Assembly (NCBI RefSeq): GCF_000143985.1
Contig: NC_014364.1
Location: 930,001-994,000, forward strand
Direction: 5' to 3'
From: Sediminispirochaeta smaragdinae DSM 11293
GTDB taxonomy: Bacteria > Spirochaetota > Spirochaetia > DSM-16054 > Sediminispirochaetaceae
DNA length: 64,000 bases
A model generated the notes under the pieces. It was not told the DNA's origin, made no database searches, and saw only the letters and a program-made list of their open reading frames with translations. Position numbers and translations under genes: made by a program. Of this stretch, positions 34,722 through 43,356 are shown piece after piece; the first letter of the stretch is position 1, and every line of letters starts with the position of its first letter.

Positions 34722-36784
34722 AAACCGAATGACCTGCCAAGGGATTCCAGGGCCTTCTTGCCCTCGTCGGCCTTCTGTTCGATAATCCTTTTCGCCCTTT
34801 GCTCGGCTTCCGCCTTTTGCCGCTCTATTTCCCGTTCTATCTGATCGGATTCGCTTTTATCTGATGCAATGGCCAGGCTGAGAGCATGCAAGGTCGCTTC
34901 TGCTCCCTTTACCTGCGCCAGCTCCTCGGTTATGGAGGCATTGAAGTCGGCAAGTAGCTTTTCACTCTGGGCCATGGCCTCTTGTTTTCCGAATCGCATT
35001 AATGCCTTGCCGATCTTATCATCGAGATCGGTCTTTACCTTGAGTGATGAGATGATTCCCCTATCCAGGGAAAAATCGGTTATCAATGTGATGCTAGTAT
35101 TTTCGGTGAGAACCGCTCTTGCAGCTCTGGAAAGGAGGTCCTGCGAAGGGTTGAAGTCATAATTGATTTCTTCCAGGCGGATATTCCCTTCGCCCGTGCC
35201 TGTGAGATGCTGGTCCATCACCGTCTGTAAGGCTATCGCTGCCTGCGCCGAGATTCCCGCAATACCGAGCTCAGACATGGGCCCTGTTTCCACCGGGATT
35301 CGCTTCAGATTAAGTTCCGTATCGACCGATGTTCCTTCGTCGGTGACTGAAGCCGCCGTATCCGTTTCAATATCACCGCTATCGGTTACCATTCCCACAG
35401 AAAGGGTCATGGGGCGCTTCCATCCCTTAGGATTCGAAGAGATATCCGATAGAGATACTCGTGTGTAACCGGTGTCGCCGCTTTCGCCGAATTCAACAAG
35501 CAGGGATTGGAGCAAAAAAGATGGTCGCTGATCGTCGACGAAGTGTATGAGCTCTCCCTGTCGCGAATTCTCCTTCCGATCGGAGCTCTCCTCTTTCGAT
35601 TTCTTCTCCTCGGAAAGCTTTCCAATATACCCGATAACCTTTTTCGCCGTTGGCACCAGGGAGCCGAAACGCTCGGTTAGCATGCGTTCGGCGTTGGCTC
35701 CTACAGCAGAGACGGAGTCGGAACGAAAGGAGTCCGCCATTTCTCTGAGAAAGGCCCTATCCTGTTCCACGGCAGCCTCGATCTCTTTTGTATAGGCCGA
35801 GGCCCTGTCACTATCTTCCCTCACCGCTTGGAGTCCCGATTCGAAGTCGTCACCGATCTGCTGAACCGATGTTTTGAGGTCTGAAAGCTCTCTCACATAT
35901 GATGCAATCGCTTCCGGGCTTTTCAAATCGCCAATATCCCTTTTGAGGAGGGCTTCTGTTCCGTGCCGAAGATCTCGCAGCTGATCATCGTATGATTCGA
36001 CTCTGGTTTCCCATGATGCGGAAAGTCCCTCCAGTTCTTCCTTTCCCTGCGTAAGCAGTTCCGGACTGGCAAGTGAGGATCGGTAACGATCAAGAAGGCT
36101 TTGCGTCGAGCTGGTTATAAGCTCCTGACCCGTTTTTTCTATTTTCCCTAATTGGCTTTCCTCTTCCTTTTTTGCATCATCTTTCTGAGCACCTTTCCCC
36201 TCCGTTGCCGCCTCCAGCACTCCTGAAACCTGCCTGTCTGTTCCGAAGAGAATGGATCGGCTTTCAGCCTTTTCAATGATGAACCGACGTTTTAGCAATT
36301 GCGCCAGGTCGATGTCCATCACCGTAGGTCCCAGTTCAAAAAGGTTTTTCATCGGCTTTTCTTTGTCGGCGACTGTTAAGGAAGCGAGGGATATACGGCC
36401 CGAGAGAAGCGAAAGATCCACCCCCGCTGCATCGACTTTCGCGCCGAATATCCCTTCAAGGGATTGCTCAATGCCTTGTTGGGTAAGCCTATCGGCAAAA
36501 AGAAAAGAGAAAACGAGTACGGCCGCTATGGGTATCAGGAGAATACCGAGTTTCCAGGTAGTGACTATCCCCTTGTTTTTGCCTATGGTTTTTGCGAGCT
36601 TTTTCAGATGCTTTGCCGTGCCTGGATCTTGGGGTATCTCCATCCTGAATCGACCGTCGTCTCCTTGCTTGTAAAGCGACCGTACAAGCTCTTTCTCCTT
36701 CGGAAGATGGATTCTCGACAGGATCTTTTTTTGCAGCTGTTTTTGACTGAGTGCTTTTCGAAACCGTTTCGGGAGTTTTTTCAT
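34718..36784 (-). CDS. TIGR03545-like membrane-anchored coiled-coil protein
   Basis: A 688-residue protein with a basic N-terminal segment, one transmembrane helix near residues 77-97 (WKLGILLIPIAAVLVFSFLF), then a long, charged, partly coiled-coil region presumably outside the inner membrane. The C-terminal part has AsmA/DUF748-like beta repeats (DRGIISSLKVKTDLDD) and ends in a Glu/Ala/Lys-rich helix. ATG 36784 is chosen because it overlaps the upstream stop (ATGA); the longer frame to 36970 runs back inside the neighbour. As I recall the family, it occurs as a two-gene pair only in bacteria with an outer membrane. Confidence 0.8.
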   Translation of the reverse strand: MKKLPKRFRKALSQKQLQKKILSRIHLPKEKELVRSLYKQGDDGRFRMEIPQDPGTAKHLKKLAKTIGKNKGIVTTWKLGILLIPIAAVLVFSFLFADRLTQQGIEQSLEGIFGAKVDAAGVDLSLLSGRISLASLTVADKEKPMKNLFELGPTVMDIDLAQLLKRRFIIEKAESRSILFGTDRQVSGVLEAATEGKGAQKDDAKKEEESQLGKIEKTGQELITSSTQSLLDRYRSSLASPELLTQGKEELEGLSASWETRVESYDDQLRDLRHGTEALLKRDIGDLKSPEAIASYVRELSDLKTSVQQIGDDFESGLQAVREDSDRASAYTKEIEAAVEQDRAFLREMADSFRSDSVSAVGANAERMLTERFGSLVPTAKKVIGYIGKLSEEKKSKEESSDRKENSRQGELIHFVDDQRPSFLLQSLLVEFGESGDTGYTRVSLSDISSNPKGWKRPMTLSVGMVTDSGDIETDTAASVTDEGTSVDTELNLKRIPVETGPMSELGIAGISAQAAIALQTVMDQHLTGTGEGNIRLEEINYDFNPSQDLLSRAARAVLTENTSITLITDFSLDRGIISSLKVKTDLDDKIGKALMRFGKQEAMAQSEKLLADFNASITEELAQVKGAEATLHALSLAIASDKSESDQIEREIERQKAEAEQRAKRIIEQKADEGKKALESLGRSFGF

Positions 36785-37320
36785 GATGCAAAATACCCCC
36801 ACGCTTCGGATGTCTTTTTCATAGCGCTGCCGATTTTCTTTATTAGGGGAATCTTTTGAAAGGCCTTTACCACCTTGCTTTCTGCGATTTTGGGAGCAAG
36901 CCGGGAACGGTAGCCTTTGACAAGGAGCCTGCCGAGGAGAAAAAGCGGAAGCCACAGGATGATCGACCATATCAGGGAACCCATGACGACTGTATCATTA
37001 AAATGGGTAAAGGGAAGGATCGGGAGCGTCGCGGCCTTCACAAATAATGGTTGTAAAGACAAACGGGAAAGAATGAAAAGTCCTGTTTTGTGGAGGAGCG
37101 GATCGGCAAGATGAGCCAGCGGCTTCAATAGTGCAGTGGTAACGAGCATGGTTGCCGCATGAAGCTTTAGCAGAAAGAACAGGATAAACAGCACTACCCA
37201 GAGAAGATTTCCCCCCGGTATAAGGGCGAGGACGCATCCGCAGGCAAGGGCCGCGGCAATTTCCCCCGGACGGGAGTTTGCATTCAGTGCGGTAAGGAGC
37301 TTGGCGATAAAGGCAATCAT
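36781..37320 (-). CDS. TIGR03546-like small membrane protein
   Basis: A 179-residue membrane protein. The first half carries a DUF2062-like pattern (NSRPGEIAAALACGCVLALIPGGNLLW), with about four hydrophobic segments overall and a basic C-terminus. ATG 37320 has AAGGAGG nearby; an upstream in-frame start at 37344 lacks a ribosome site. It is coupled to the following large gene through a 4-bp overlap. No function is known to me; the pair probably acts at the envelope. Confidence 0.8.
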   Translation of the reverse strand: MIAFIAKLLTALNANSRPGEIAAALACGCVLALIPGGNLLWVVLFILFFLLKLHAATMLVTTALLKPLAHLADPLLHKTGLFILSRLSLQPLFVKAATLPILPFTHFNDTVVMGSLIWSIILWLPLFLLGRLLVKGYRSRLAPKIAESKVVKAFQKIPLIKKIGSAMKKTSEAWGYFAS

Positions 37321-37422
37321 GGCGATCCTCCTTATTCTTATCACGTAGTATAGCCTGCGAAGCCCGGACTGCGCAATTGATACGGAGGATCGGCTAACGG
37401 CAAATAGATGACGTAGATGCTA

Positions 37423-38517
37423 TTAGCGAATAACTCGCCCCGATCCGTTACCCTGTGCAAGTCTTAAGACTTCTTCCCGTGAAGAGTAATTCATATCCCC
37501 ATGGATCGAGTGACACAAACAGGATGCTGCGCTTGCATAGGTAATGACCTCCTGCGGATGTGCCGAGAGCACACTGTCGGTAAGGGCATAAATGAGTCCC
37601 GCCGAAAAGGCGTCTCCGCCTCCCACTCTATCGATTATCTGGGTAATCCGGTAGGGCGTGTATGTATCGCCGGAACGTGGTGCGGCATACTGTTTTCCCT
37701 CCTTTACGTCGTACAGCATGGCCCCCCAGTTGTTGTGTGAAGCCGAAATACTTTCTCGAAGAGTAAAAGCGATATACCGGAGGTTCGGGTATTGTTCTGC
37801 TATTGTTTTCGCCACGGAGGTGTATGCAGCCAGATCTATTGTTCCTTTGTTGACATCCACATGCTGGGGATGGATATTGAGCATATCCGAGGCGTCTTCC
37901 TCATTGCCGATGACAACATCAATATTGGGCATGATTTCCCGTATGATGTTACGAGCAAGATCTTTCTTTTTATGGGTCTCCCCCCAGTTCCACAGTTTTT
38001 TTCGGTAATTGAGATCGAAGGATATCGGAACCTGATGAGCCTTCGCTTTCTCTATGCCCAGGAGTGTGGCTTCTGCCGCGTTACGGGATAGTGCCGGCGT
38101 AATTCCACTTACATGAAACCACTGGGCATCTGTAAAAAGTTGATTCCAGTCATAGGCTTCTGGTTTCTGCATACTGATGCTTGTGTCATCTCTATCGTAG
38201 ATAACGTTGCTGGGGCGTTGGTTTGCGCCGGACTCGAGGAAGTAGAGTCCCAGTCTGCCAAAGTCGCTGCTGAGGATATAATCGATACCGACATCCATGC
38301 TTTTGAGAAAGGCGCGACAGGAATCTGCAATCGCGTGTTGAGGCAGAGATGTAACGAATTGTGTTGCTCTTCCCATAAAGGCAAGAGAGGCTGCAACATT
38401 TGCCTCTGCGCCTGCAAACGTGAGGCGAACGTCACCGGGAAGCGATTGCCGGAATCGATAGTGATCTTCCATTTCGATTCTGGCCATGATTTCTCCGAAG
38501 GTTACTATGTGTTTCAT
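37423..38517 (-). CDS. kdgK: 2-keto-3-deoxygluconate kinase (PfkB family)
   Basis: A 364-residue sugar kinase that phosphorylates KDG to KDPG. It opens KHIVTFGEIMARIE, with FAGAEANVAASLAFMG in the substrate site, and ends with the PfkB anion-hole motif IDRVGGGDAFSAGLIY carrying the catalytic Asp. ATG 38517 has GAGAGGAA upstream and overlaps the stop of the aldolase gene (ATGA); the frame continues upstream to 38790 inside that gene and should be ignored. With eda it forms the lower part of the KDG pathway. Confidence 0.92.
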   Translation of the reverse strand: MKHIVTFGEIMARIEMEDHYRFRQSLPGDVRLTFAGAEANVAASLAFMGRATQFVTSLPQHAIADSCRAFLKSMDVGIDYILSSDFGRLGLYFLESGANQRPSNVIYDRDDTSISMQKPEAYDWNQLFTDAQWFHVSGITPALSRNAAEATLLGIEKAKAHQVPISFDLNYRKKLWNWGETHKKKDLARNIIREIMPNIDVVIGNEEDASDMLNIHPQHVDVNKGTIDLAAYTSVAKTIAEQYPNLRYIAFTLRESISASHNNWGAMLYDVKEGKQYAAPRSGDTYTPYRITQIIDRVGGGDAFSAGLIYALTDSVLSAHPQEVITYASAASCLCHSIHGDMNYSSREEVLRLAQGNGSGRVIR

Positions 38518-39170
38518 TGCTTCCTCTCTTCCCGGAACCTTTTTACGGCAGAGCATGCGTTTTTTTCTATTGCATCCCAGTCTCCTGCGGCAATGAGGGA
38601 TGACGAGGCTATCCAGCTGCCTCCGATTCCGGCAATTATCGGTTCTTTTGCATACGATGTGAGGTTTGCCGTATTGATACCTCCCAGTGGAAGAAACGAG
38701 AGCCCCAAGTGCTGATAGGGGGCGTTCAGGCTTTTGAGATAGGCTATACCTCCTATCTTTTCGGCAGGGAAAAATTTCAGCAGTGTGCAATCATACTCCA
38801 AAGCGGATTCGATATCTGAAGCAGTTGTGATACCCGGGGCAAATGGCAGGCCCATCCGTTTCGCTTCATCCATTACCTTTCGATTTAGCCCCGGAGCCAC
38901 GGCAAAATCGGCTCCCGCCTTCTGCGCATCGGATATCTGTCGTGGGCTGAGCACCGTTCCTGCACCACAAAGTATATGAGGGTAATGAGTATGAACGATG
39001 GTAATCGCTTCGAGAGCTATCGGTGTCCGTAATGTCAGTTCTATAGCCGATACTCCTCCGGATGATAGTGCCTCAATAGTGGGGCGGATCTCCTTCTTTT
39101 CATGGAAAATCAGCACCGCCACAATCCCAGCATCTTTGATGCGGTTTTGGATCTCGATATTCATGAGCAT
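38514..39170 (-). CDS. eda: KDPG/KHG aldolase
   Basis: A 218-residue class I aldolase cleaving KDPG to pyruvate and glyceraldehyde-3-phosphate. The Schiff-base lysine is in LLKFFPAEKIGG, the active-site Glu/Thr segment is AIELTLRTP, and ILCGAGTVLS is conserved. AGGAGG lies 11 bases before the ATG. It is the first gene of the eda-kdgK operon, divergent from an IclR regulator. Confidence 0.95.
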   Translation of the reverse strand: MLMNIEIQNRIKDAGIVAVLIFHEKKEIRPTIEALSSGGVSAIELTLRTPIALEAITIVHTHYPHILCGAGTVLSPRQISDAQKAGADFAVAPGLNRKVMDEAKRMGLPFAPGITTASDIESALEYDCTLLKFFPAEKIGGIAYLKSLNAPYQHLGLSFLPLGGINTANLTSYAKEPIIAGIGGSWIASSSLIAAGDWDAIEKNACSAVKRFREERKQ

Positions 39171-39209
39171 GCCGATCGAAGCCTCCTTGTAAAAAGTACG
39201 TATATCCGC

Positions 39210-39238
39210 AGTATCCCGGAAAAGTATGCTTCTGTCAA
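39210..39238 (-). promoter_or_regulatory. Promoter of eda-kdgK
   Basis: On the minus strand: TTGACA (39238-39233), a 17-bp spacer and GATACT (39215-39210), about 40 bp before the eda ATG. The two IclR-type sites at 39247-39279 lie immediately upstream of this -35. Confidence 0.7.
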
Positions 39239-39246
39239 TAAAAATG

Positions 39247-39279
39247 AAATACTGTTTTGTATTTAATAAAATAACATTT
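39247..39279. promoter_or_regulatory. Two IclR/KdgR-type operators between eda and iclR
   Basis: AAATACTGTTT (39247-39257) and AAATAACATTT (39269-39279) both fit AAAY-N3-RTTT, spaced 22 bp centre to centre. The second lies in AATAAAATAACATTTCAA, which matches 16 of 18 bases at the ABC-transporter promoter (40271-40288). The shared motif in both control regions of one sugar-acid regulon marks it as the probable binding site of the IclR protein. Confidence 0.65.
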
Positions 39280-39308
39280 CAAGTTTGTCGAAACTTTGTA
39301 CGTTATAT

Positions 39309-39337
39309 TTGACACACTGAAGCTTATTAGGTATATA
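39309..39337 (+). promoter_or_regulatory. Promoter of the iclR regulator gene
   Basis: TTGACA (39309-39314), a 17-bp spacer and TATATA (39332-39337), with transcription expected to start about 30 bp before the ATG at 39372. Confidence 0.75.
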
Positions 39338-39371
39338 TGTAGAGTGTTTTCTAGCGAAAAAAGGAAATGTT

Positions 39372-40151
39372 ATGGCGAAACAAGAAAATTCGACTTCAGT
39401 TACCTCGGTTATTCGGGTCTTTGGTATTCTGGAAGAACTGGCAAAAGAACGGGAGCTTGGACTTAGTGACCTGGCAAAGCGCATGTACATGTCCAAAAGT
39501 ACCATCTTCCGTTTTCTTCAGACGATGAAAGAATTGGATTACGTTTCTCAGGATCCCGTAACAGAGCGTTATTCCCTCACGGTAAAGCTGTTTCAAATTG
39601 GATTGATGACATTGGATTTGCATGACCTCAACAAGATCGCAAATAAGCACATGATAAAGCTTGCTCACCGAACATGCGAAACCGTCCATTTGGCAATTTT
39701 GGACGCAGAATCAAGGTCCATCATCTATGTGCATAAGGTTGATGCGGAATACTCATTGTCTTTGCTGTCCCGGATAGGAAAGAAAGCCCCCCTTCATTGC
39801 ACTGCGCTTGGAAAGGTTCTTATGGCATATAGCGATGAAGATACCCTTCGTGAGGTCTTACGCGGTCTTAGCTATCGGGAATACACTCCGAAGACAATCA
39901 ATAATGAAGCTGATTACCTTAAAGAACTCGAGAAAGTCCGTAATCAGGGCTATGGAGAGGATCTTTGCGAACACGAAGAGAATATCTGCTGTCTGGCGGC
40001 TCCCATTCGGGATCGGTTCGGAAATGTGGTCGCAGGTATGAGCATTACCTGGCCGGAGTTTCGATTCTCGGAAGATGAAAAGGATACCTATCTTGAGTGG
40101 ATAATGGAAACCGCCAATGCCATATCAAAAGATCTTGGGTATATAGCGTAG
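39372..40151 (+). CDS. IclR-family regulator (KdgR-like)
   Basis: A 259-residue regulator. The N-terminal winged HTH covers SVIRVFGILEELAKERELGLSDLAKRMYMSKSTIFRFLQ, and the C-terminal IclR effector domain includes GKKAPLHCTALGKVLMAY and NICCLAAPIRDRFGNVVAG. It lies between eda-kdgK and the ABC-transporter operon, with matching operators on both sides, so it probably senses KDG or a related sugar acid. AAGGAA precedes the ATG. It has its own terminator. Confidence 0.9.
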   Translation: MAKQENSTSVTSVIRVFGILEELAKERELGLSDLAKRMYMSKSTIFRFLQTMKELDYVSQDPVTERYSLTVKLFQIGLMTLDLHDLNKIANKHMIKLAHRTCETVHLAILDAESRSIIYVHKVDAEYSLSLLSRIGKKAPLHCTALGKVLMAYSDEDTLREVLRGLSYREYTPKTINNEADYLKELEKVRNQGYGEDLCEHEENICCLAAPIRDRFGNVVAGMSITWPEFRFSEDEKDTYLEWIMETANAISKDLGYIA

Positions 40152-40189
40152 CGTCCTTTCCCGGCAGTTTAGAGCTTCCTTTGGTTTGT

Positions 40190-40228
40190 AAGACCTGTCA
40201 TCCCTTTGATGTTCAGGTCTTTTTTTAT
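40190..40228 (+). terminator. Terminator after the iclR gene
   Basis: AAGACCTG (40190-40197) pairs with CAGGTCTT (40214-40221), with an inner CATC/GATG pairing, followed by a run of seven T. Confidence 0.8.
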
Positions 40229-40240
40229 GGGCGTTTTTTA

Positions 40241-40269
40241 TTGACATATCAGGAACGACGGTTTATAAA
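40241..40269 (+). promoter_or_regulatory. Promoter of the sugar-acid regulon transporter operon
   Basis: TTGACA (40241-40246), a 17-bp spacer and TATAAA (40264-40269), near consensus. The IclR-type site at 40271-40288 directly follows the -10 and covers the likely transcription start. Confidence 0.8.
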
Positions 40270-40270
40270 T

Positions 40271-40288
40271 AATAAAACAACGTTTCAA
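40271..40288. promoter_or_regulatory. IclR/KdgR-type operator of the transporter operon
   Basis: AATAAAACAACGTTTCAA contains the core AAAC-AAC-GTTT (40275-40285), the same AAAY-N3-RTTT pattern as the two sites near 39250. Lying at the transcription start, it suits repression. Confidence 0.65.
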
Positions 40289-40305
40289 AACTATAAGGAG
40301 GTCTT

Positions 40306-41163
40306 ATGAAAAAGAAAAACGCAATCATTTTTTGCCTTTTTGCGCTGGCTTTGGGATTCTTTTTAACGGGATGTTCTCAGAGCGCCTCAAAGACGGCAGC
40401 TACAGGTAGTTCCGCAATGGCTGCAGGCGGGACTCAAGATGCAATGGATCAGATTTTTGCGGACGGTAAGCTCGTTGTTGCAACGGAGCTTGGAACACCC
40501 CCCTTTGCGTACAAGGATCCGAAGACAGGTGAAATCGATGGTTTGGCCATTGAACTTGCCAGGATGTTTGCCGACGAATTGGGAGTGGAGCTTGAGATTC
40601 GAACCTTTGAATGGGCTGGCATCATACCGTCACTTCTTACCGGTCAGGTCGATATGCTTACAACCTGTCTTACGCGAACGACCGCCCGTGCCGGAAAGAT
40701 GATATTTATCGAACCTTTCGTTGCGGTTCCCGCACATGCTCTGGTGCGCAAGGGCACATTCCATTCCCTATCAGAATTGAATAATCCGGATGTTGTTCTC
40801 ACCACTACTACCGGCGGTATTTATGAAGAACTTGCAGAGAAGCTTTTCCCCAATGCCCAGATAAAGACAAATGGAACAAATGCGGACAATGCTGTTGCTT
40901 TGCAGACAATGCGTGCCGATGCGTATTTGAACGATAAACTTCAGCTCGTTGCATCTATGGAAATGTATAAAGATCAATTCGAATTAATTCCTGAACCAAT
41001 AGCCTGGGACTCTCTCGCTTTCGCAACCCGTTTTGATTCGCCGAAGCTTGCAAATTCGGCCAACATGTTTATGCGCTTGATCAAAATGGACGGAAAATAT
41101 GCGGAGATTTTCAAAAAATGGATGGGCTACGACTACGTACCAACCTTCGAGGTTGGAAGTTGA
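40306..41163 (+). CDS. Family 3 ABC substrate-binding lipoprotein
   Basis: A 285-residue periplasmic binding protein of the polar amino acid family. The signal peptide ends in the lipobox FLTGC (Cys23), then a low-complexity linker, then the family signature GKLVVATELGTPPFAYKDPKTGEIDG and DMLTTCLTRTTARA. The family usually binds amino acids or opines. Here it heads an operon of sugar-acid-type dehydrogenases, so the ligand may carry both amino and sugar-acid groups. A good AAGGAGG lies upstream. Confidence 0.88.
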   Translation: MKKKNAIIFCLFALALGFFLTGCSQSASKTAATGSSAMAAGGTQDAMDQIFADGKLVVATELGTPPFAYKDPKTGEIDGLAIELARMFADELGVELEIRTFEWAGIIPSLLTGQVDMLTTCLTRTTARAGKMIFIEPFVAVPAHALVRKGTFHSLSELNNPDVVLTTTTGGIYEELAEKLFPNAQIKTNGTNADNAVALQTMRADAYLNDKLQLVASMEMYKDQFELIPEPIAWDSLAFATRFDSPKLANSANMFMRLIKMDGKYAEIFKKWMGYDYVPTFEVGS

Positions 41164-41192
41164 TGTAATAGGAATAGCAATCCGCCATTAAG

Positions 41193-41226
41193 CAGCCTTT
41201 TGCCGCTTTCTGAGGGCAGGAGGCTG
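41193..41226 (+). promoter_or_regulatory. Intercistronic hairpin after the binding-protein gene
   Basis: CAGCCT (41193-41198) pairs with AGGCTG (41221-41226), with GCC/GGC pairing inside and no T-tract. Such hairpins after binding-protein genes often stabilise the upstream message and set a higher level of binding protein than permease. Confidence 0.45.
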
Positions 41227-41273
41227 TACCATTTTCTGCGTCATTGTATAAGCCTACGAAAACAGGAACGGTT

Positions 41274-41927
41274 ATGAATTTTAATTTGTATGTTTTGATA
41301 GAATGGTGGCCTAAGATCCTGTCTGCCTTCGGCACAACCCTGTTTTACTTTGTTGTGTGCTCATGCGTGGCTGTGCTCTTTGCGATTCTCATATCGATGC
41401 TGCTTGCTTTACGGCTGAAGGGATTAACATGCTTTTTGCGGGCCTATATTGCGGTTTTTAGAAATACTCCGCTTCTTGTACAGTTATTTCTCTTGTTTTA
41501 TGGGCTGCCGTTTATCGGCATTCGAATGCCGGCATTTTTTTGCGGTCTTATTGGTGTGGCTCTCAACGAGGGGGCTTTCATCAGTGAAATTATTCGGGGC
41601 TATATCGAGGCCTTGCCCAGGGGGGACTGGGAAGCAGGCGAAAGCCTTGGCCTGTCCCGCTTCTCTGTTATTCGCTACGCTATTCTTCCCCAAGCTCTAC
41701 GAGACTCCGTCCCCGCAGTTACCGGACAGATTTCCATTATTATAAAAGACACTTCTCTTTTTTCCATGATCATGATCAGTGAACTTACACGTACTGCAAA
41801 CAGTATCTACACACGAACATTTGACACCTCCGGATTTATTATTTCGGCAGTACTGTATCTTTTCATATTTTTCCTTTTGACCCTTCTCTCAAAACAGATA
41901 GAGCGACGATATAAGGTGAAGAGGTAG
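41274..41927 (+). CDS. Amino-acid-type ABC transporter permease 1
   Basis: A 217-residue inner-membrane permease of the HisM/GlnP type with about five transmembrane segments. The domain opens with FGTTLFYFVVCSCVAVLFAI, then FRNTPLLVQLFLLFYGLP and the EAA loop EALPRGDWEAGESLGLS. ATG 41274 has AGGAA a few bases before; the longer frame from 41244 has no ribosome site. It is followed after 4 bp by the second permease. Confidence 0.9.
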   Translation: MNFNLYVLIEWWPKILSAFGTTLFYFVVCSCVAVLFAILISMLLALRLKGLTCFLRAYIAVFRNTPLLVQLFLLFYGLPFIGIRMPAFFCGLIGVALNEGAFISEIIRGYIEALPRGDWEAGESLGLSRFSVIRYAILPQALRDSVPAVTGQISIIIKDTSLFSMIMISELTRTANSIYTRTFDTSGFIISAVLYLFIFFLLTLLSKQIERRYKVKR

Positions 41928-41931
41928 GCCT

Positions 41932-42570
41932 ATGGCAGATATAATAACAATAGTAAAATTTCTCAGCACCGGCGTCATAGCGCTTATAGAAGTCATTCCT
42001 GCAAGCGTCGCTATTTCCTTAGTGCTTGGTATTATCATCGGTATTCTTGGCTATTTGCAGATACCAATCATACGCTACATCGTCTCTGCATATATCATAG
42101 CAATGAGAGGCCTTCCCCCACTGACATTACTGCTGCTCGTCTTCTTTTCCGGAAGTTTTGTCAGCCCAATTGTTACGGCCATTGTGGTGCTTTCTGTCTA
42201 TCATGGAGCATATATTGCGGAGATTGTCCGTGCCGGTATTTCCGCAATTCCAAAAGGACAACACGAGGGTGCCGATTCTATCGGTTTGTCCGTTATTGCG
42301 AAAATGGTGCATGTGATCATGCCGCAAGTTTGGCTTTCAATTATTCCTTCACTTGTTGGGCAATACATTATTCTGATAAAGGATACAACGCTTATCTCGG
42401 CCATCGGGGTTATGGAGTTGTTAAACAATGCGCGACAGATCATGCAGGTTGTGTATCGGCCTATCACTGTCTACGTTATTGTTGCCGTCTTTTTCTTTGT
42501 AATCTGCTTTTTTCTTGAAAACCTTTCAAAACATTTAGAGCGAAGAATAAAAGCAAAAACGATTCTCTAG
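41932..42570 (+). CDS. Amino-acid-type ABC transporter permease 2
   Basis: A 212-residue permease paralogous to the previous gene, with the EAA-type loop AYIAEIVRAGISAIPKGQHE followed by GADSIGLS, and MRGLPPLTLLLLVFF in place of the usual RGTP segment. The two proteins would form the heterodimeric channel. It is 4 bp after permease 1 and 15 bp before the ATPase gene. Confidence 0.9.
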   Translation: MADIITIVKFLSTGVIALIEVIPASVAISLVLGIIIGILGYLQIPIIRYIVSAYIIAMRGLPPLTLLLLVFFSGSFVSPIVTAIVVLSVYHGAYIAEIVRAGISAIPKGQHEGADSIGLSVIAKMVHVIMPQVWLSIIPSLVGQYIILIKDTTLISAIGVMELLNNARQIMQVVYRPITVYVIVAVFFFVICFFLENLSKHLERRIKAKTIL

Positions 42571-42585
42571 GGAGCATTATCACAT

Positions 42586-43326
42586 ATGGAACAGGAAAAA
42601 CGAGTAGTGGTCGAATTCAAGGATGTCGTTAAGCAGTTTGAGGATGATCTTGTTGTGTTAGATCATCTGAATATGAAATTCTACGATGGAGAGACTCATG
42701 TTCTGTGCGGCAGGAGCGGAGCCGGCAAAAGTACGCTCATACGATGTATTAATTATCTTGAAAGCATTAATGCGGGAGAGATCCTGGTCGAAGGAGAAGC
42801 GGTAACAAAAAAGCGTGCAAGGGCTATTCGGAAAAAATGTGGAATGGTTTTTCAGTCCTTTAATCTTTTTCCGCATATGACGATCCTTGAAAATGCCTTG
42901 TTGGGCCCTATGAAGTCTTTGAACAAGCAAAAGGCCGAGATTATTGAAAAGGTTGAATCGTATTTCCATAAGGTCGGTCTTGCCGAAAAGATGAGAGCCT
43001 TGCCCGGAGAACTTTCCGGGGGACAAAAACAGCGTGCCGCAATTGTGCGGGCTCTTGCAATGGAACCGGATCTCATTTTGTTTGATGAACCAACCTCCGC
43101 TCTTGATCCCGAGATGATCGGTGAGGTGTTGAATGTCATGAAGCAGCTATCGGACGAGGGTAGAACAATGCTTGTTGTTACTCATGAAATGGGATTCGCC
43201 AGAGAAGCTGCCGACAAAATATCATTTATGGATGCCGGTAAGATTGTTGCAACAAAAACCCCGGTCGATTTTTTTCATGATCCTGGACATGAAAGTGTTG
43301 AGCGCTTTCTTAAGCAAATTCTTTAA
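42586..43326 (+). CDS. Amino-acid-type ABC transporter ATPase
   Basis: A 246-residue GlnQ/HisP-type ATPase. Walker A GRSGAGKST is at 42-50, then the Q-loop VFQSFNLFPHMT, signature LSGGQKQR, Walker B LILFDEPTSALDPE and the switch histidine in VVTHEMGFA. It completes a four-gene importer with the lipoprotein and two permeases. Confidence 0.93.
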   Translation: MEQEKRVVVEFKDVVKQFEDDLVVLDHLNMKFYDGETHVLCGRSGAGKSTLIRCINYLESINAGEILVEGEAVTKKRARAIRKKCGMVFQSFNLFPHMTILENALLGPMKSLNKQKAEIIEKVESYFHKVGLAEKMRALPGELSGGQKQRAAIVRALAMEPDLILFDEPTSALDPEMIGEVLNVMKQLSDEGRTMLVVTHEMGFAREAADKISFMDAGKIVATKTPVDFFHDPGHESVERFLKQIL

Positions 43327-43356
43327 TACACACAAAAGGAGAGGAGGGTTGACCGT

